Of a stretch of DNA of 64,000 nucleotides, positions 45,856 through 54,941 are shown piece after piece. The notes below the pieces were generated by a model. The model made no database searches, was not told where the DNA came from, and worked only from the letters and a program-made list of their open reading frames with translations. The translations under genes were made by a program, and so were the position numbers. Numbering within the stretch: the stretch's first letter is position 1; every line of letters begins with the position of its first letter. The DNA is from Saprospiraceae bacterium (GTDB taxonomy: Bacteria; Bacteroidota; Bacteroidia; Chitinophagales; Saprospiraceae): contig JADJLQ010000002.1 of assembly GCA_016709995.1 (NCBI GenBank), positions 124,001-188,000 on the forward strand, in the 5' to 3' direction.

Positions 45856-47220
45856 TTAAAAGTTTATTTCAAATCGAAATCCGAGCATACCATAGTCATC
45901 ACCCGCTTTTCCTTTTGAGTCTGCTACCTGAGTCGGGTCTTTGGTAAGCGCTCCCGTCAAGTCATAACCTACAAACAATTTATTCTTTCCATTGGCGTAC
46001 CGGTCATGATTGACATAACTATAGTTTACCTGGAATCTTACGTTTTTGTCGGCATAGAAATTGACACCTGCCGTGTATCCTTCGGCTGATCCCCCGTAGA
46101 TATCTTTGTCATTCAAGTTGATATAATCATATCTCAAGGCCAGTTCGATATCCCCCCATTTTTTTCCGCGATAGGGCTGGCTAAACTCCGCTTCGGTTTT
46201 ATTATAAAATTGTTTTCCACCAAACAATAACCAAGCGGCTTGAGCATAAAATCCATCAAAATCCAGCCTTACCAAATCGCTATTGCGGTGCACTCTATTC
46301 ATGATATACTCTCCCTGGACGCCTAATCCTTTGTAATAGGCCGCCAACTCCACATTGTTCATGCTGGAGTAATTAAAATCCGGGATCACATCCGTATCCA
46401 GGTATTTTTTGCGATTAATACTGCTTAGTGATCTGGTACTGTAACGTATCCCACCATATTCACTTACATCTACACTCGTCTTTGGTTGACGATACGAATG
46501 CGCCAGGGCAAGGTGTCCCCCATATTCTGTACTTGTGCCAAACGGTTGGAGAGCTAATTTGCTAGTCCAGCTGATACCTTCATCTCTACCATAATCCTTG
46601 TTGTTATCCTCTACAAATATTCTGGTCTCTGCATCTTCTACTGCCTGGAAAAACAAACCACTGGATACTAAAAAATATTTTGCGCTATAACTGGTCTCCC
46701 AGCCAATGTGCCTGGATGGGGTCATTGCTACAATCGCCATTGGTCTCTCCAGAAAATTAAGATACCTGGAAGAAGAGGTTTGTGACATTGAAAATCGCTC
46801 TTTAAAATTGCCTATCCGTGAAGCGAGTCCATTGCGAAAGTCATATTGTATGTATGCATCATTCAGTTCTAGTATGCCATTGGAAAAATCAAGGTCTATC
46901 TCTCCATACCAATTTTTTGTAAGATTGGTTTTGGTAGCAAATCGAGCCCTGCGAATGGAGGCACCATTTCCTATGGGATTCAATGTGTTTTTTGAAAACA
47001 CCTGTCCATCAACCTGCACCCTGATGTCAAACCATAATCGATACGATTGATCTGCAGATTCGAAGACAAGTATTCCATTTCTGTTTTCTACATCCAGTGG
47101 TGATCTGCTAACTATTCTGCCGTATTGATTAAACCGATCCTGGCTCGTGGAATCCTGTGCAAAAGCAACTTGTATAATCATTGCCATCGCTGCTGTGATT
47201 AATAGTTTTTTCATAATCAA
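45856..47220 (-). CDS. OprO/OprP-type phosphate-selective porin
   Basis: A 454-residue outer-membrane beta-barrel with signal peptide (MKKLLITAAMAMIIQVAFAQ; alternative ATG at 47214). It has alternating amphipathic strands and the segment GASIRRARFATKTNLTKNWY followed by GEIDLDFSNGILELNDAYIQ, the hallmark of the phosphate-selective porin O/P family. The C-terminal strand MLGFRFEINF ends in Phe as barrels do. Family members channel phosphate or pyrophosphate and, in OprO, polyphosphate; selectivity of this member is not shown by sequence. It is the first gene of the six-gene run, with a 293-bp gap upstream that should contain the promoter; I see no clear box there. Confidence 0.88.
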   Translation of the reverse strand: MIMKKLLITAAMAMIIQVAFAQDSTSQDRFNQYGRIVSRSPLDVENRNGILVFESADQSYRLWFDIRVQVDGQVFSKNTLNPIGNGASIRRARFATKTNLTKNWYGEIDLDFSNGILELNDAYIQYDFRNGLASRIGNFKERFSMSQTSSSRYLNFLERPMAIVAMTPSRHIGWETSYSAKYFLVSSGLFFQAVEDAETRIFVEDNNKDYGRDEGISWTSKLALQPFGTSTEYGGHLALAHSYRQPKTSVDVSEYGGIRYSTRSLSSINRKKYLDTDVIPDFNYSSMNNVELAAYYKGLGVQGEYIMNRVHRNSDLVRLDFDGFYAQAAWLLFGGKQFYNKTEAEFSQPYRGKKWGDIELALRYDYINLNDKDIYGGSAEGYTAGVNFYADKNVRFQVNYSYVNHDRYANGKNKLFVGYDLTGALTKDPTQVADSKGKAGDDYGMLGFRFEINF

Positions 47221-47513
47221 TAATTAAAAATTGAAAAAAACATTATCTAATAAGAAATCGGTGCCCAAGAAAAGAATTGAATAAATGACAGAGGCAGGAC
47301 TATTCTATAACCCTACAGCAGTAGAAGAAAAACCTTTGATATAAAATAGTCCGATAAAGTTCAATTCTACTCATCATCGACCTATTCACATTGTTGATAA
47401 TCAGTATCAACGCGGGTATAAAGTTATAGGCTAACCTTACCGATCACCCTGATACTCATCAGTCTGGATTATGATCTCGACCAAATGCTATTGTATCTCT
47501 TTCCTCTTATTCT

Positions 47514-48569
47514 TCAAGTAAGTGCCACTATCAAACCATTCATGATCCTTGGAGAAAACAAGGTGCTTTTTGGCGGTAATATTTTTTTGTTGCGCAAAAT
47601 TTGGTGCGTAGTCAGTGGAGGAAGCATAAACACGAATTCATCCTTATGTTCTTCGAGAATGCGCCCTCGTTCCGTTTCGTTTTGTGGCGCTTCCACATAA
47701 GAAATTCTTTTACTCGTCGTTTCTTTATGTATCTCGAATACCGGTCCCAGTATTTGTTCAGAAAAAGATAAATGTACCGGTTGACTGCCGGAAGATTTTA
47801 ATCTGAACCGATACAGTTCTCCTTTTAAGAACAAATGGATACAACCTCGTTCGACAATAATCGAAGTTGTTTTTTGCCATGTTGTAGTATGTTCCCTAAG
47901 TTTTTTAATTAATTGCTCATAGGATTGACTACTACGTTTTTTGACCACCCTATAAAATGTAGATACTTGCATCTGATCCGGTGAAAAATAGATCGACAAG
48001 ATAGAGGCTGGGTTTTTGGATGATTGTAACCTGGCGAGAGAAGCAAACCTATGATGGCCATCGGCGATAATGACTTTATTAATTTTTTTTTCAAATAGCG
48101 ATGTGATTTTTTTAATTAAGACCGGGGCATCCACCCTCCATAATTTTTGAGTAGTAGTGAGATCGGGAAACCTGATCCTCAGGATTGGTTTGCTTTTTAT
48201 TTTTATAGCTTCAAACTCCTGCTGGAGCGTCTTCTGGTGAGGCATCAGCAAGGCGACCGGTTTGATCATGGCTTTACGGGAGGTAAGCAGGGCTTTGTGC
48301 AGTTTTTCTTTTTTTGAAATCGTCTGCTCGTGTTTTAAAATGTTTTGATCGTTATATTCCTGCATGGAGGTCATCGCGACCAAACCGGTAGACACGTTGT
48401 TTTTGTTTTTTATTTCTACCAGGTAATAGGCCGGTTGAAGAGCAACCTGTTTGAATAAACCGGCATCAAACAGCGCATTAAAATCGTCCCGCATAGATTG
48501 ATAAAAACTATCATCAAATCCAGTTTTGGATAGATCAGGGATATGGCCGATAAAAGGACTGATGTGCAT
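47514..48569 (-). CDS. DUF1015 protein (SerK-like)
   Basis: A 351-residue cytoplasmic protein of the DUF1015 family, related to archaeal free-serine kinase SerK. Visible signs are HISPFIGHIPD-type opening, the family-typical motif VIIADGHHRFASLARL near residue 167, and ISYVEAPQNETERGRIL in the C-terminal part. It is shorter than most family members (about 400), mainly at the N-terminus. SerK activity is known from an archaeal relative; applied here it is inference. It lies 55 bp after gcvT, on the same strand, so serine or one-carbon metabolism would fit. Confidence 0.8.
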   Translation of the reverse strand: MHISPFIGHIPDLSKTGFDDSFYQSMRDDFNALFDAGLFKQVALQPAYYLVEIKNKNNVSTGLVAMTSMQEYNDQNILKHEQTISKKEKLHKALLTSRKAMIKPVALLMPHQKTLQQEFEAIKIKSKPILRIRFPDLTTTQKLWRVDAPVLIKKITSLFEKKINKVIIADGHHRFASLARLQSSKNPASILSIYFSPDQMQVSTFYRVVKKRSSQSYEQLIKKLREHTTTWQKTTSIIVERGCIHLFLKGELYRFRLKSSGSQPVHLSFSEQILGPVFEIHKETTSKRISYVEAPQNETERGRILEEHKDEFVFMLPPLTTHQILRNKKILPPKSTLFSPRIMNGLIVALT

Positions 48570-48624
48570 GACGCTGTCTTGACTCCAGGCTTTAAAAGTA
48601 TTGCTACTTTCTCTAATTATGCCA

Positions 48625-49731
48625 TCATTTTACAAAAGGCAGTTCACACACGGTCGCCGCCAGTAGTTTTTCTCCTGCCTTAATCTGTATGGATGTACCC
48701 GGCCTGGCGAATGCTGTTTTGACATAACCCATCCCAATAGGCATAGACAATATAGGTGACACGGTTCCAGATGTGACTTCTCCAATAGTTTCATTTTGCA
48801 TGGACCAAATCGGATAGTGCTGGCGTGGTACTCTACGGTCATCTACTTTGAATCCCACCAGCTTTTTATCCACTCCCGCTTTTTTCTGCTCCTTAAATTT
48901 CTCAGAAGAAGTAAAATCGCCTTTATTCAATTTAGTGATCCAACCCAAGCCTGCCTCGAGCGGGGAGGTGGTATCATCTATATCATGGCCGTATAAGCAG
49001 TATCCTTTTTCGAGTCTCAAAGTATCTCGTGCGCCTAAACCTATGGGCTGAATATCATATGACTTTCCAGCTTCGAAGATTGCCTCCCACATAGATACGG
49101 CATGTTGTTCATCAAAATACAGTTCGTATCCACCTGCCCCGGTGTATCCTGTTGCTGAAATCAATACATTGTCTATACCTGCCAACCGCCCTTTGGAGAA
49201 GGTGTAATACTCCAAATCACTCAGCCGGACTTCGGTCAATGACTGTAATACCTGAGTAGCGAGCGGTCCCTGGATCGCCAACAATGCCGTGCGGTCAGAG
49301 ATATTGATGACCCTGGTATCAAAGTTGTTGTGTGACAAGACCCAATTCCAGTCTTTATCGATATTGCCGGCATTGACTACCAGCATATAGGCTTGTTCTC
49401 CATCTGTGCATTGATCTTCGTCAAGACGATAGACCAGGAGGTCATCGACGATTCCCCCATATTCATTGGGCATACAACTATACTGTGCCTGACCTATAGA
49501 GAGCCGGGATGCATCATTGGTGGTGATGGATTGAATCAGTGCCAGGGCTTCGCGTCCTTTGATAATGAATTCTCCCATATGAGATACATCAAACACCCCT
49601 ACTTTATTCCTTACCTGCAGATGCTCTTCTGTAATGCCTTTTGTATAATAGATAGGCATATTGAAACCAGCAAATTCTGCCATCCGGGCACCTAATGCTT
49701 TGTGGATCTGAGCTAAAGCGAGTTCTTTCAT
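48625..49731 (-). CDS. gcvT: Aminomethyltransferase (glycine cleavage T protein)
   Basis: A 368-residue T protein that transfers the aminomethyl group from the H protein to tetrahydrofolate, releasing ammonia. The folate-binding region shows AGFNMPIYYTKGITEEHLQV, VGVFDVSHMGEFIIKG and the TGYTGAGGYELYFD loop; AGLGWITKLNKGDF begins the C-terminal domain. The start ATG overlaps the end of the HEAT-cyclophilin gene by 4 bp. The other glycine-cleavage genes are not in the window, which is common in Bacteroidota where gcv genes are scattered. Confidence 0.95.
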   Translation of the reverse strand: MKELALAQIHKALGARMAEFAGFNMPIYYTKGITEEHLQVRNKVGVFDVSHMGEFIIKGREALALIQSITTNDASRLSIGQAQYSCMPNEYGGIVDDLLVYRLDEDQCTDGEQAYMLVVNAGNIDKDWNWVLSHNNFDTRVINISDRTALLAIQGPLATQVLQSLTEVRLSDLEYYTFSKGRLAGIDNVLISATGYTGAGGYELYFDEQHAVSMWEAIFEAGKSYDIQPIGLGARDTLRLEKGYCLYGHDIDDTTSPLEAGLGWITKLNKGDFTSSEKFKEQKKAGVDKKLVGFKVDDRRVPRQHYPIWSMQNETIGEVTSGTVSPILSMPIGMGYVKTAFARPGTSIQIKAGEKLLAATVCELPFVK

Positions 49732-51752
49732 TCTGTAAAGTTGATACGTAGTATTTTATCTCCGATCTGGATACTATTGACCACATCGATCCCCTCTATC
49801 ACCTGCGCGAAAATCGTATAATTGCCATCCAGGTGAGGGGTGGGGCTGTGGGTAATAAAAAATTGACAGCTCTCGGTATGGTTACCACTGGAGGCCATTC
49901 CTACCATGCCTGCTTTGTTATAATAGATCTGCGGTGTCTCCGATCGGATACTATAATCCATAGATCCATAGCCGTCACCCCGGGGACATCCGCCTTGAAT
50001 GACAAAATTGGGGACTACCCTGTGAAAATACTTACCATTATAAAATTCTGACTTGGATAGGCGCACAAAATTGAGGACTGTGGCAGGAGCTATCTCTTTT
50101 AATAGTTTTATCTTGATGGATCCCTTGTCTGTCACTATTTCAGCAACAGCGGTGACCCCATCCAGCGTAAAATCTGCTGCTGTGAGCTTTTTATAATTTG
50201 TCATATGGCTCAAAGGAGTACTCGTACCCTTCAAGGCATTGAGTGTCTTATCGAGCATATACTGAGCATAAGGGGTCGTTGGAGTTGGGTTATTGGCCAG
50301 CGTCGTTTTGATTTGTTCGATAGCTGCTGGATCTACGATGGATTTCAGTCCCAGGCTTTGATCTTTAACAGAAGATTCGATGATTTCCAAAGCAGCATCA
50401 TCCCCGGTAGCCAGCTTATCCATAATATAGGCTATGATGTTCTTTTTTACAGATTCTCCCGAACCACCAAATGCATTATTGAAATACTTACTCTTTAAGG
50501 ATTCGATACCGGATTCCATCACTGCAGCGTGTATGGCAGGAATGTCAGATTGCCGGCCTACTTCCAACAAATAATTGATGTTTTTTGGGTCGCTGCCCAG
50601 TGCTTTGAGGCAAGCTATTTTTTCCTGGATATTGTCAGATCGGCCAAAGATGGATTTTAGCTCACCATTGATATTGCCTTTGGTGATGGCATAGGCATAA
50701 GAGTAGTTTTTGTTGGCGATGGCCAGCAGAGGGACTTTGACTTGCCAGGGTATGTTTTCCCGGGCTATATTGCGGTATTCATTAGCATCTGCCTCTCTGC
50801 CAAAGTCATTGAGATAGTTGAGGGCTGCAGTGGCGACAGATATAGAACTATGCCTGATGGCCGTGAGTATGATCGTTTTTACTTGTTGGTAATCAAAATT
50901 ACTTAACGATCTTAGTGCATTGCTCACCATTCTGGTATCCTGATCCTGGCTGATGACATTGGTCAGCGTTGTCAGGGCAGTGGAGGATTTTGTTTTACCC
51001 AACGCCAGTATCAAGGCTAGTTTGACATCCGGATTGTTTTCTTTTGCAGTCGATTCATTGAGCAAATCTGCCTGACCTGAGAGATCGAGATTTTTTGCCC
51101 TGGACAGATAGTGAGCTGCCATTAGCCTCACTTCTTGAGGGTAGATCTCACCAGTGGCATATTTAAGGGCAATAGTGGTGCCGGCCGGATCGACAATACC
51201 TCTGAGCATATATCGATAGATGCCCCTGATTTGGCCTAATAATAATAAGGTATCGGTCGGTTCGTAGGTCTCTACGGTGGCCATAGCATGAAGAAAATCT
51301 GCTGTGCCTGTTCTTCCAATAGCTTCAAGGATAGCACTATTGATGGAAGAATTGATTCCTGCTGTATCATACTGTCGGAATGCACCGATCAGGGCCGATT
51401 GACTTCTGGGCGACCCGATCAGACCCAGGCTGTACGCAGCCGCTGCAGATACGGACACGTTGGCATCATGTAGCATGTAACTCAAGGTATCGATGATACT
51501 GAAGTCGCGGACAGAGCCGAGTGCGGCGGTAGCTGCATATCTCACAGATGGGTCGGTAGCTCCAAAATAGGATATTAGTGCCTGGAGATCCTGGTCATTC
51601 TGGGCCTGCAGGACATTTCTGATCGTGGAGTCTTGTAATCGAATCTCCACAGACTGCGTATCGATCTCGGCTGCTATCTGATCCTTTTTTACCGGGATAC
51701 ATGATTGATTAATAATAAAAAGTCCTAATAAAAATATAGATATGATTCTCAT
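49728..51752 (-). CDS. HEAT-repeat lipoprotein with C-terminal cyclophilin peptidyl-prolyl isomerase
   Basis: A 674-residue lipoprotein (signal FIINQSC, Cys18). Residues about 40-500 hold many HEAT-like helical pairs (YAATAALGSVRDFSIIDTLS, VSAAAAYSLGLIGSPRSQSA, LALILALGKTKSSTALTTLT). Residues about 530-674 form a cyclophilin: FYNGKYFHRVVPNFVIQGGC, GMVGMASSGNHTESCQFFIT and HLDGNYTIFAQVIEGIDVVN, with the catalytic Arg of FHRV and the QFF motif. It would assist folding in the periplasm, with the HEAT scaffold giving client or partner binding. The stop overlaps the gcvT start by 4 bp. Confidence 0.9.
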   Translation of the reverse strand: MRIISIFLLGLFIINQSCIPVKKDQIAAEIDTQSVEIRLQDSTIRNVLQAQNDQDLQALISYFGATDPSVRYAATAALGSVRDFSIIDTLSYMLHDANVSVSAAAAYSLGLIGSPRSQSALIGAFRQYDTAGINSSINSAILEAIGRTGTADFLHAMATVETYEPTDTLLLLGQIRGIYRYMLRGIVDPAGTTIALKYATGEIYPQEVRLMAAHYLSRAKNLDLSGQADLLNESTAKENNPDVKLALILALGKTKSSTALTTLTNVISQDQDTRMVSNALRSLSNFDYQQVKTIILTAIRHSSISVATAALNYLNDFGREADANEYRNIARENIPWQVKVPLLAIANKNYSYAYAITKGNINGELKSIFGRSDNIQEKIACLKALGSDPKNINYLLEVGRQSDIPAIHAAVMESGIESLKSKYFNNAFGGSGESVKKNIIAYIMDKLATGDDAALEIIESSVKDQSLGLKSIVDPAAIEQIKTTLANNPTPTTPYAQYMLDKTLNALKGTSTPLSHMTNYKKLTAADFTLDGVTAVAEIVTDKGSIKIKLLKEIAPATVLNFVRLSKSEFYNGKYFHRVVPNFVIQGGCPRGDGYGSMDYSIRSETPQIYYNKAGMVGMASSGNHTESCQFFITHSPTPHLDGNYTIFAQVIEGIDVVNSIQIGDKILRINFTE

Positions 51753-51949
51753 GAATAGATAAATAAATAAATCTGTCTTTTGCGGGCAACTTCAAAAATT
51801 TATATGCTTTCTGCTCGAGAAAGTTTGTCTCTGCAAAAAACGATTATCTGTTGCCTTAAAAAATCGTCCGCAAATTTAGTTATTAAACCCAAATAAAAAG
51901 TATCCGCATTGCTAAGCCTACCTCCTGTCACTTTTATTACAGTCCAGCC

Positions 51950-51988
51950 TATTAAACAAAAAACCTTTGAGTCTCAGACTCAAAGGTT
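51950..51988 (-). terminator. Intrinsic terminator of the 64-aa gene
   Basis: A perfect 12-bp inverted repeat (AACCTTTGAGTC at 51962-51973 and GACTCAAAGGTT at 51977-51988, loop of three) is followed on the minus strand by TTTTTTG then TTT, read as the A-run at 51950-51963 on the plus strand. This is the classic intrinsic terminator shape, located 39 bp past the stop of the gene at 52027. Confidence 0.8.
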
Positions 51989-52026
51989 GATCATCTTGCG
52001 CCAGATGTGGCATAATGTGGTGTTTT

Positions 52027-52221
52027 TTAGACTGCCGCATGCAATCTCGAATACTCCAGGACTTTGTGCACACTCTTCAGGGAGGGTCTGATACGGAGGT
52101 TTTTAAACCGATCTATGAGTTCATGGATCTGCTGGTCTTCTTCCGCGGTGTCACCAGGTTCATGGTCTATTCCACCCAGGTTATTTGATACAAGTTCTTT
52201 TTGTGTAAAGGTTTTTGCCAT
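52027..52221 (-). CDS. Small conserved-type hypothetical protein, 64 aa
   Basis: A 64-residue soluble protein with no signal peptide. It opens with KTFTQKELVSNNLGGIDHEP and continues with an acidic segment and a helix (EEDQQIHELIDRFKNLRI) ending RPSLKSVHKVLEYSRLHAAV. I do not recognise it. Its terminator is strong and well placed, which supports expression. It may be a regulator or small adaptor, but nothing indicates which. Confidence 0.6.
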   Translation of the reverse strand: MAKTFTQKELVSNNLGGIDHEPGDTAEEDQQIHELIDRFKNLRIRPSLKSVHKVLEYSRLHAAV

Positions 52222-52480
52222 AAAGTTTGATTATTGATCATAAATGAATTTACAATATAAAAACTGCCCTAAAGCAATGATTATTGCAATCTTATGAAAC
52301 TTTCTACTGTTAAATAAATAAGCGCTTGTTTATCAGAGAAGTATACAATCGCTTTTTATCTGCTTTTAAAGAAACCAATGCTTTGGGAGGGGACTACGCT
52401 ATTCAATATGCCTGTTTTTTCTAATAAACTCGGATTCTTTCTTATTAAAAACTCTTATTGACCTTAAATTGCTTCAACTT

Positions 52481-54898
52481 TTAATTCAAGAAGCCATCTA
52501 GTTGAATTGTTTCTCCTGCATGTAAGCGTATTTGTTTTAATTTCTCTTTGTACCGGACAACATAAGAACCGCCCTGATCGGATTTTATGGAAACTTTTGT
52601 CAGGGCACCCCCTTTCCAATCGATATTAACCGTACAGGCGCCTCTCGACCTCAGTCCATGTATTGATCCTTCGGACCAGGCAGCAGGAACAGCAGGCAAC
52701 AGGTGAATCTCTCCGTTTTGTGATTGCAATAACATTTCAGCAATGGCGGCAGTACCTCCAAAATTTCCGTCTATCTGAAACGGAGGATGGGTGTCAAATA
52801 AGTTGGTGAGTGTGCTTTTTCGCAACAATTCATTCAGGTTTTCCAGCGCCTTTTCTGGTTCAAGTAATCGAGCAAACAAGCTTACAATCCATGCTTTGCT
52901 CCACCCGGTATGTCCGCCGCCATTGGCCAGTCGCCGTTCGAGTGTTTTTTTTGCTGCCTGAAAATACACCGTGTCATTGGGTGATATCAGGTTCAATGGA
53001 TACAAACCAAGCAAGTGCGAAATATGTCGGTGTCCTGGTTCTACTTCTTCATAATCTTTGATCCATTCCTGCAAGGTTCCATTTGCTGAAACCTGTAGAG
53101 GAGGCAGGAGTTTTTGGGCGTCCTTCACTTGCTTTACCAGGCCCGCATCTACATTCAGTTTTCGGGCTGCTTGAGTGAAATTGTTGAACAGGGCGTTGAC
53201 TATATGAATGTCAACCGTGGGCATGTAACATAATTGTGACTTTTCTTTTGGATTCGTATTTGGTACATAAAATACATTTTCCGGAGAGTGTGATGGATTG
53301 GTCACCAGGAAGCCTTCGGGTGATTTAATCAGGTAATCCAATACAAAAGAAACAGACCCTTTAATCATCGGATAGGCAACATTCCGCAAGTAACCCATAT
53401 CCTGAGTAAATTCATAATGGTCGTAAAGGGCAAAGGTCATCCATGAACCGTCCAGGGGTGTAATCCCCCACACTCCATCCATTACTCCTGTTACTCCAAA
53501 GGGATCGGTAAGGTGATGCATCGTCCAGCCTCCTGCATTATACATTTCTTTGGCGGTCACTGCTCCTGAAGTAGTCAGCTCCCGCATAAAACCCGACAAC
53601 GGGATAACTGTTTCCGGAAGATTGCCGGTTTCGGCGGGCCAATAGTTCATTTGCAAGTTGATATTGGTATGGAAGTCGGCATTCCATGGTGCATCATAAA
53701 GATCATTCCATATACCTTGCAGGTTGGCTGGCAACCGACCTGGTTTTCTGGATGAGTTCATTAAAAGGTAACGGCCATACTGATAGTAGAGCGTGATAAG
53801 TCCCTGGTCGGATTTTCCTTCTTTCATCCGGGCCAAACGTTCGTCGGTTGCCATACTCTTCAATTCATCGTCGCCCAATGAAAATTTCACACGATCAAAA
53901 AGTAGCTGATGATCTTGTGTATGAATTACTTTTAGTTGGCTAGGTTTAAATTTTTCTGCTTTTGCAATGATTGTTTTGCAAATACCCAAAGGGTCAAGTT
54001 GAGGGTCCGTATCTAGTTTTTTAAGGTTATAGTCGGTTGCCCCTGTAATAACAAGCACTATGTTTTTCACCGACTGAAGATGAAACCCTGTTGACTTATT
54101 GGTTATTATAGGTTCTATCTTTCCATCGACTGATAAAATTTTCATTGTGGCAGCATATCGCATGTGCTTTCCGGGCAGACCTTTGTTTGGTTCCTCGGCA
54201 TCCACGATTTGTCCTGTGTAAAAAGCGAGCCCCTTTTCATTTTTATAAATATTGGTATAAAAAGGAACAAAAGGTGGATCTGATTTTTTTCTTTTATCCT
54301 TATTCTCGTTATCGTTATCGTATTCCCGCGAAAGAAGCACATCGGCATTAAAGACCATTTCGGCGTTAATACTGATCACTATAATATCTTGTGGCGCAGA
54401 AACAAAAACTTCTTGAGTAACTTTATTTCCATCAATGGCGTATTCTGATTTTGCAATACCGTTGTGCAGATTCAGTGATCTTTTGTACACAGTTGGCTCT
54501 GTCTTCCATTGGTAATTGATAAAAAGATTTCCCAAAGGTTGGTACGACCGGATTCGCGGAGGTGTTCCCACCATATAATTATTGGCCAGGTCCAACGCTT
54601 TATTATATTCCTGATGAAATATGGCTTGCTGAATTTCGCCAAGATGAGCCCTTGCTTGCGGATTGTTGTTGTTTGTTTTTGATCCGGCCCATACACTTTC
54701 CTCATTAAGCTGGATGTTTTCGTGCAGGTAATCGCCATAAATCATCGCACCCAACCTACCATTTCCAACGGGTAAGGCTTCCGTCCATGTTTTTGCAGGC
54801 TTCGAGTACCAAAGCGCTGGAGTTTCGGTTTGACAAAAAACTACTAAGTAGCCTATGAGGCAAAACAGCGTCAGCATTACCTTCCTTTTATTGGTCAT
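52481..54898 (-). CDS. GH95 alpha-L-fucosidase/galactosidase-like enzyme (copy 2)
   Basis: An 805-residue second family 95 enzyme with signal peptide (LIGYLVVFCQ). Hallmarks: WTEALPVGNGRLGAMIYGDY, IQLNEESVWAGSK, LNMNYW-type barrel motif HTNINLQMNYWPAETGNLPE with the two asparagines, VEPGHRHISHLLGLYPLN and QIDGNFGGTAAIAEMLLQSQ. It shares the fold and key residues of the copy at 9646-12060 but differs clearly in sequence. It may act on a different linkage (GH95 includes 1,2-alpha-L-fucosidases and alpha-L-galactosidases). It is not next to other fucoside genes; TauE/SafE lies upstream on the same strand. Confidence 0.93.
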   Translation of the reverse strand: MTNKRKVMLTLFCLIGYLVVFCQTETPALWYSKPAKTWTEALPVGNGRLGAMIYGDYLHENIQLNEESVWAGSKTNNNNPQARAHLGEIQQAIFHQEYNKALDLANNYMVGTPPRIRSYQPLGNLFINYQWKTEPTVYKRSLNLHNGIAKSEYAIDGNKVTQEVFVSAPQDIIVISINAEMVFNADVLLSREYDNDNENKDKRKKSDPPFVPFYTNIYKNEKGLAFYTGQIVDAEEPNKGLPGKHMRYAATMKILSVDGKIEPIITNKSTGFHLQSVKNIVLVITGATDYNLKKLDTDPQLDPLGICKTIIAKAEKFKPSQLKVIHTQDHQLLFDRVKFSLGDDELKSMATDERLARMKEGKSDQGLITLYYQYGRYLLMNSSRKPGRLPANLQGIWNDLYDAPWNADFHTNINLQMNYWPAETGNLPETVIPLSGFMRELTTSGAVTAKEMYNAGGWTMHHLTDPFGVTGVMDGVWGITPLDGSWMTFALYDHYEFTQDMGYLRNVAYPMIKGSVSFVLDYLIKSPEGFLVTNPSHSPENVFYVPNTNPKEKSQLCYMPTVDIHIVNALFNNFTQAARKLNVDAGLVKQVKDAQKLLPPLQVSANGTLQEWIKDYEEVEPGHRHISHLLGLYPLNLISPNDTVYFQAAKKTLERRLANGGGHTGWSKAWIVSLFARLLEPEKALENLNELLRKSTLTNLFDTHPPFQIDGNFGGTAAIAEMLLQSQNGEIHLLPAVPAAWSEGSIHGLRSRGACTVNIDWKGGALTKVSIKSDQGGSYVVRYKEKLKQIRLHAGETIQLDGFLN

Positions 54899-54941
54899 AA
54901 TTTTATTTATCTTTTTCTTTTTTGGGTCGTACCCTTTTATC

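Noticed and set aside
27216..52410. Shared GGGGACTACGCT at about 27229 and 52389
   Set aside because: Only twelve bases are common and flanks differ; no clear repeat unit.
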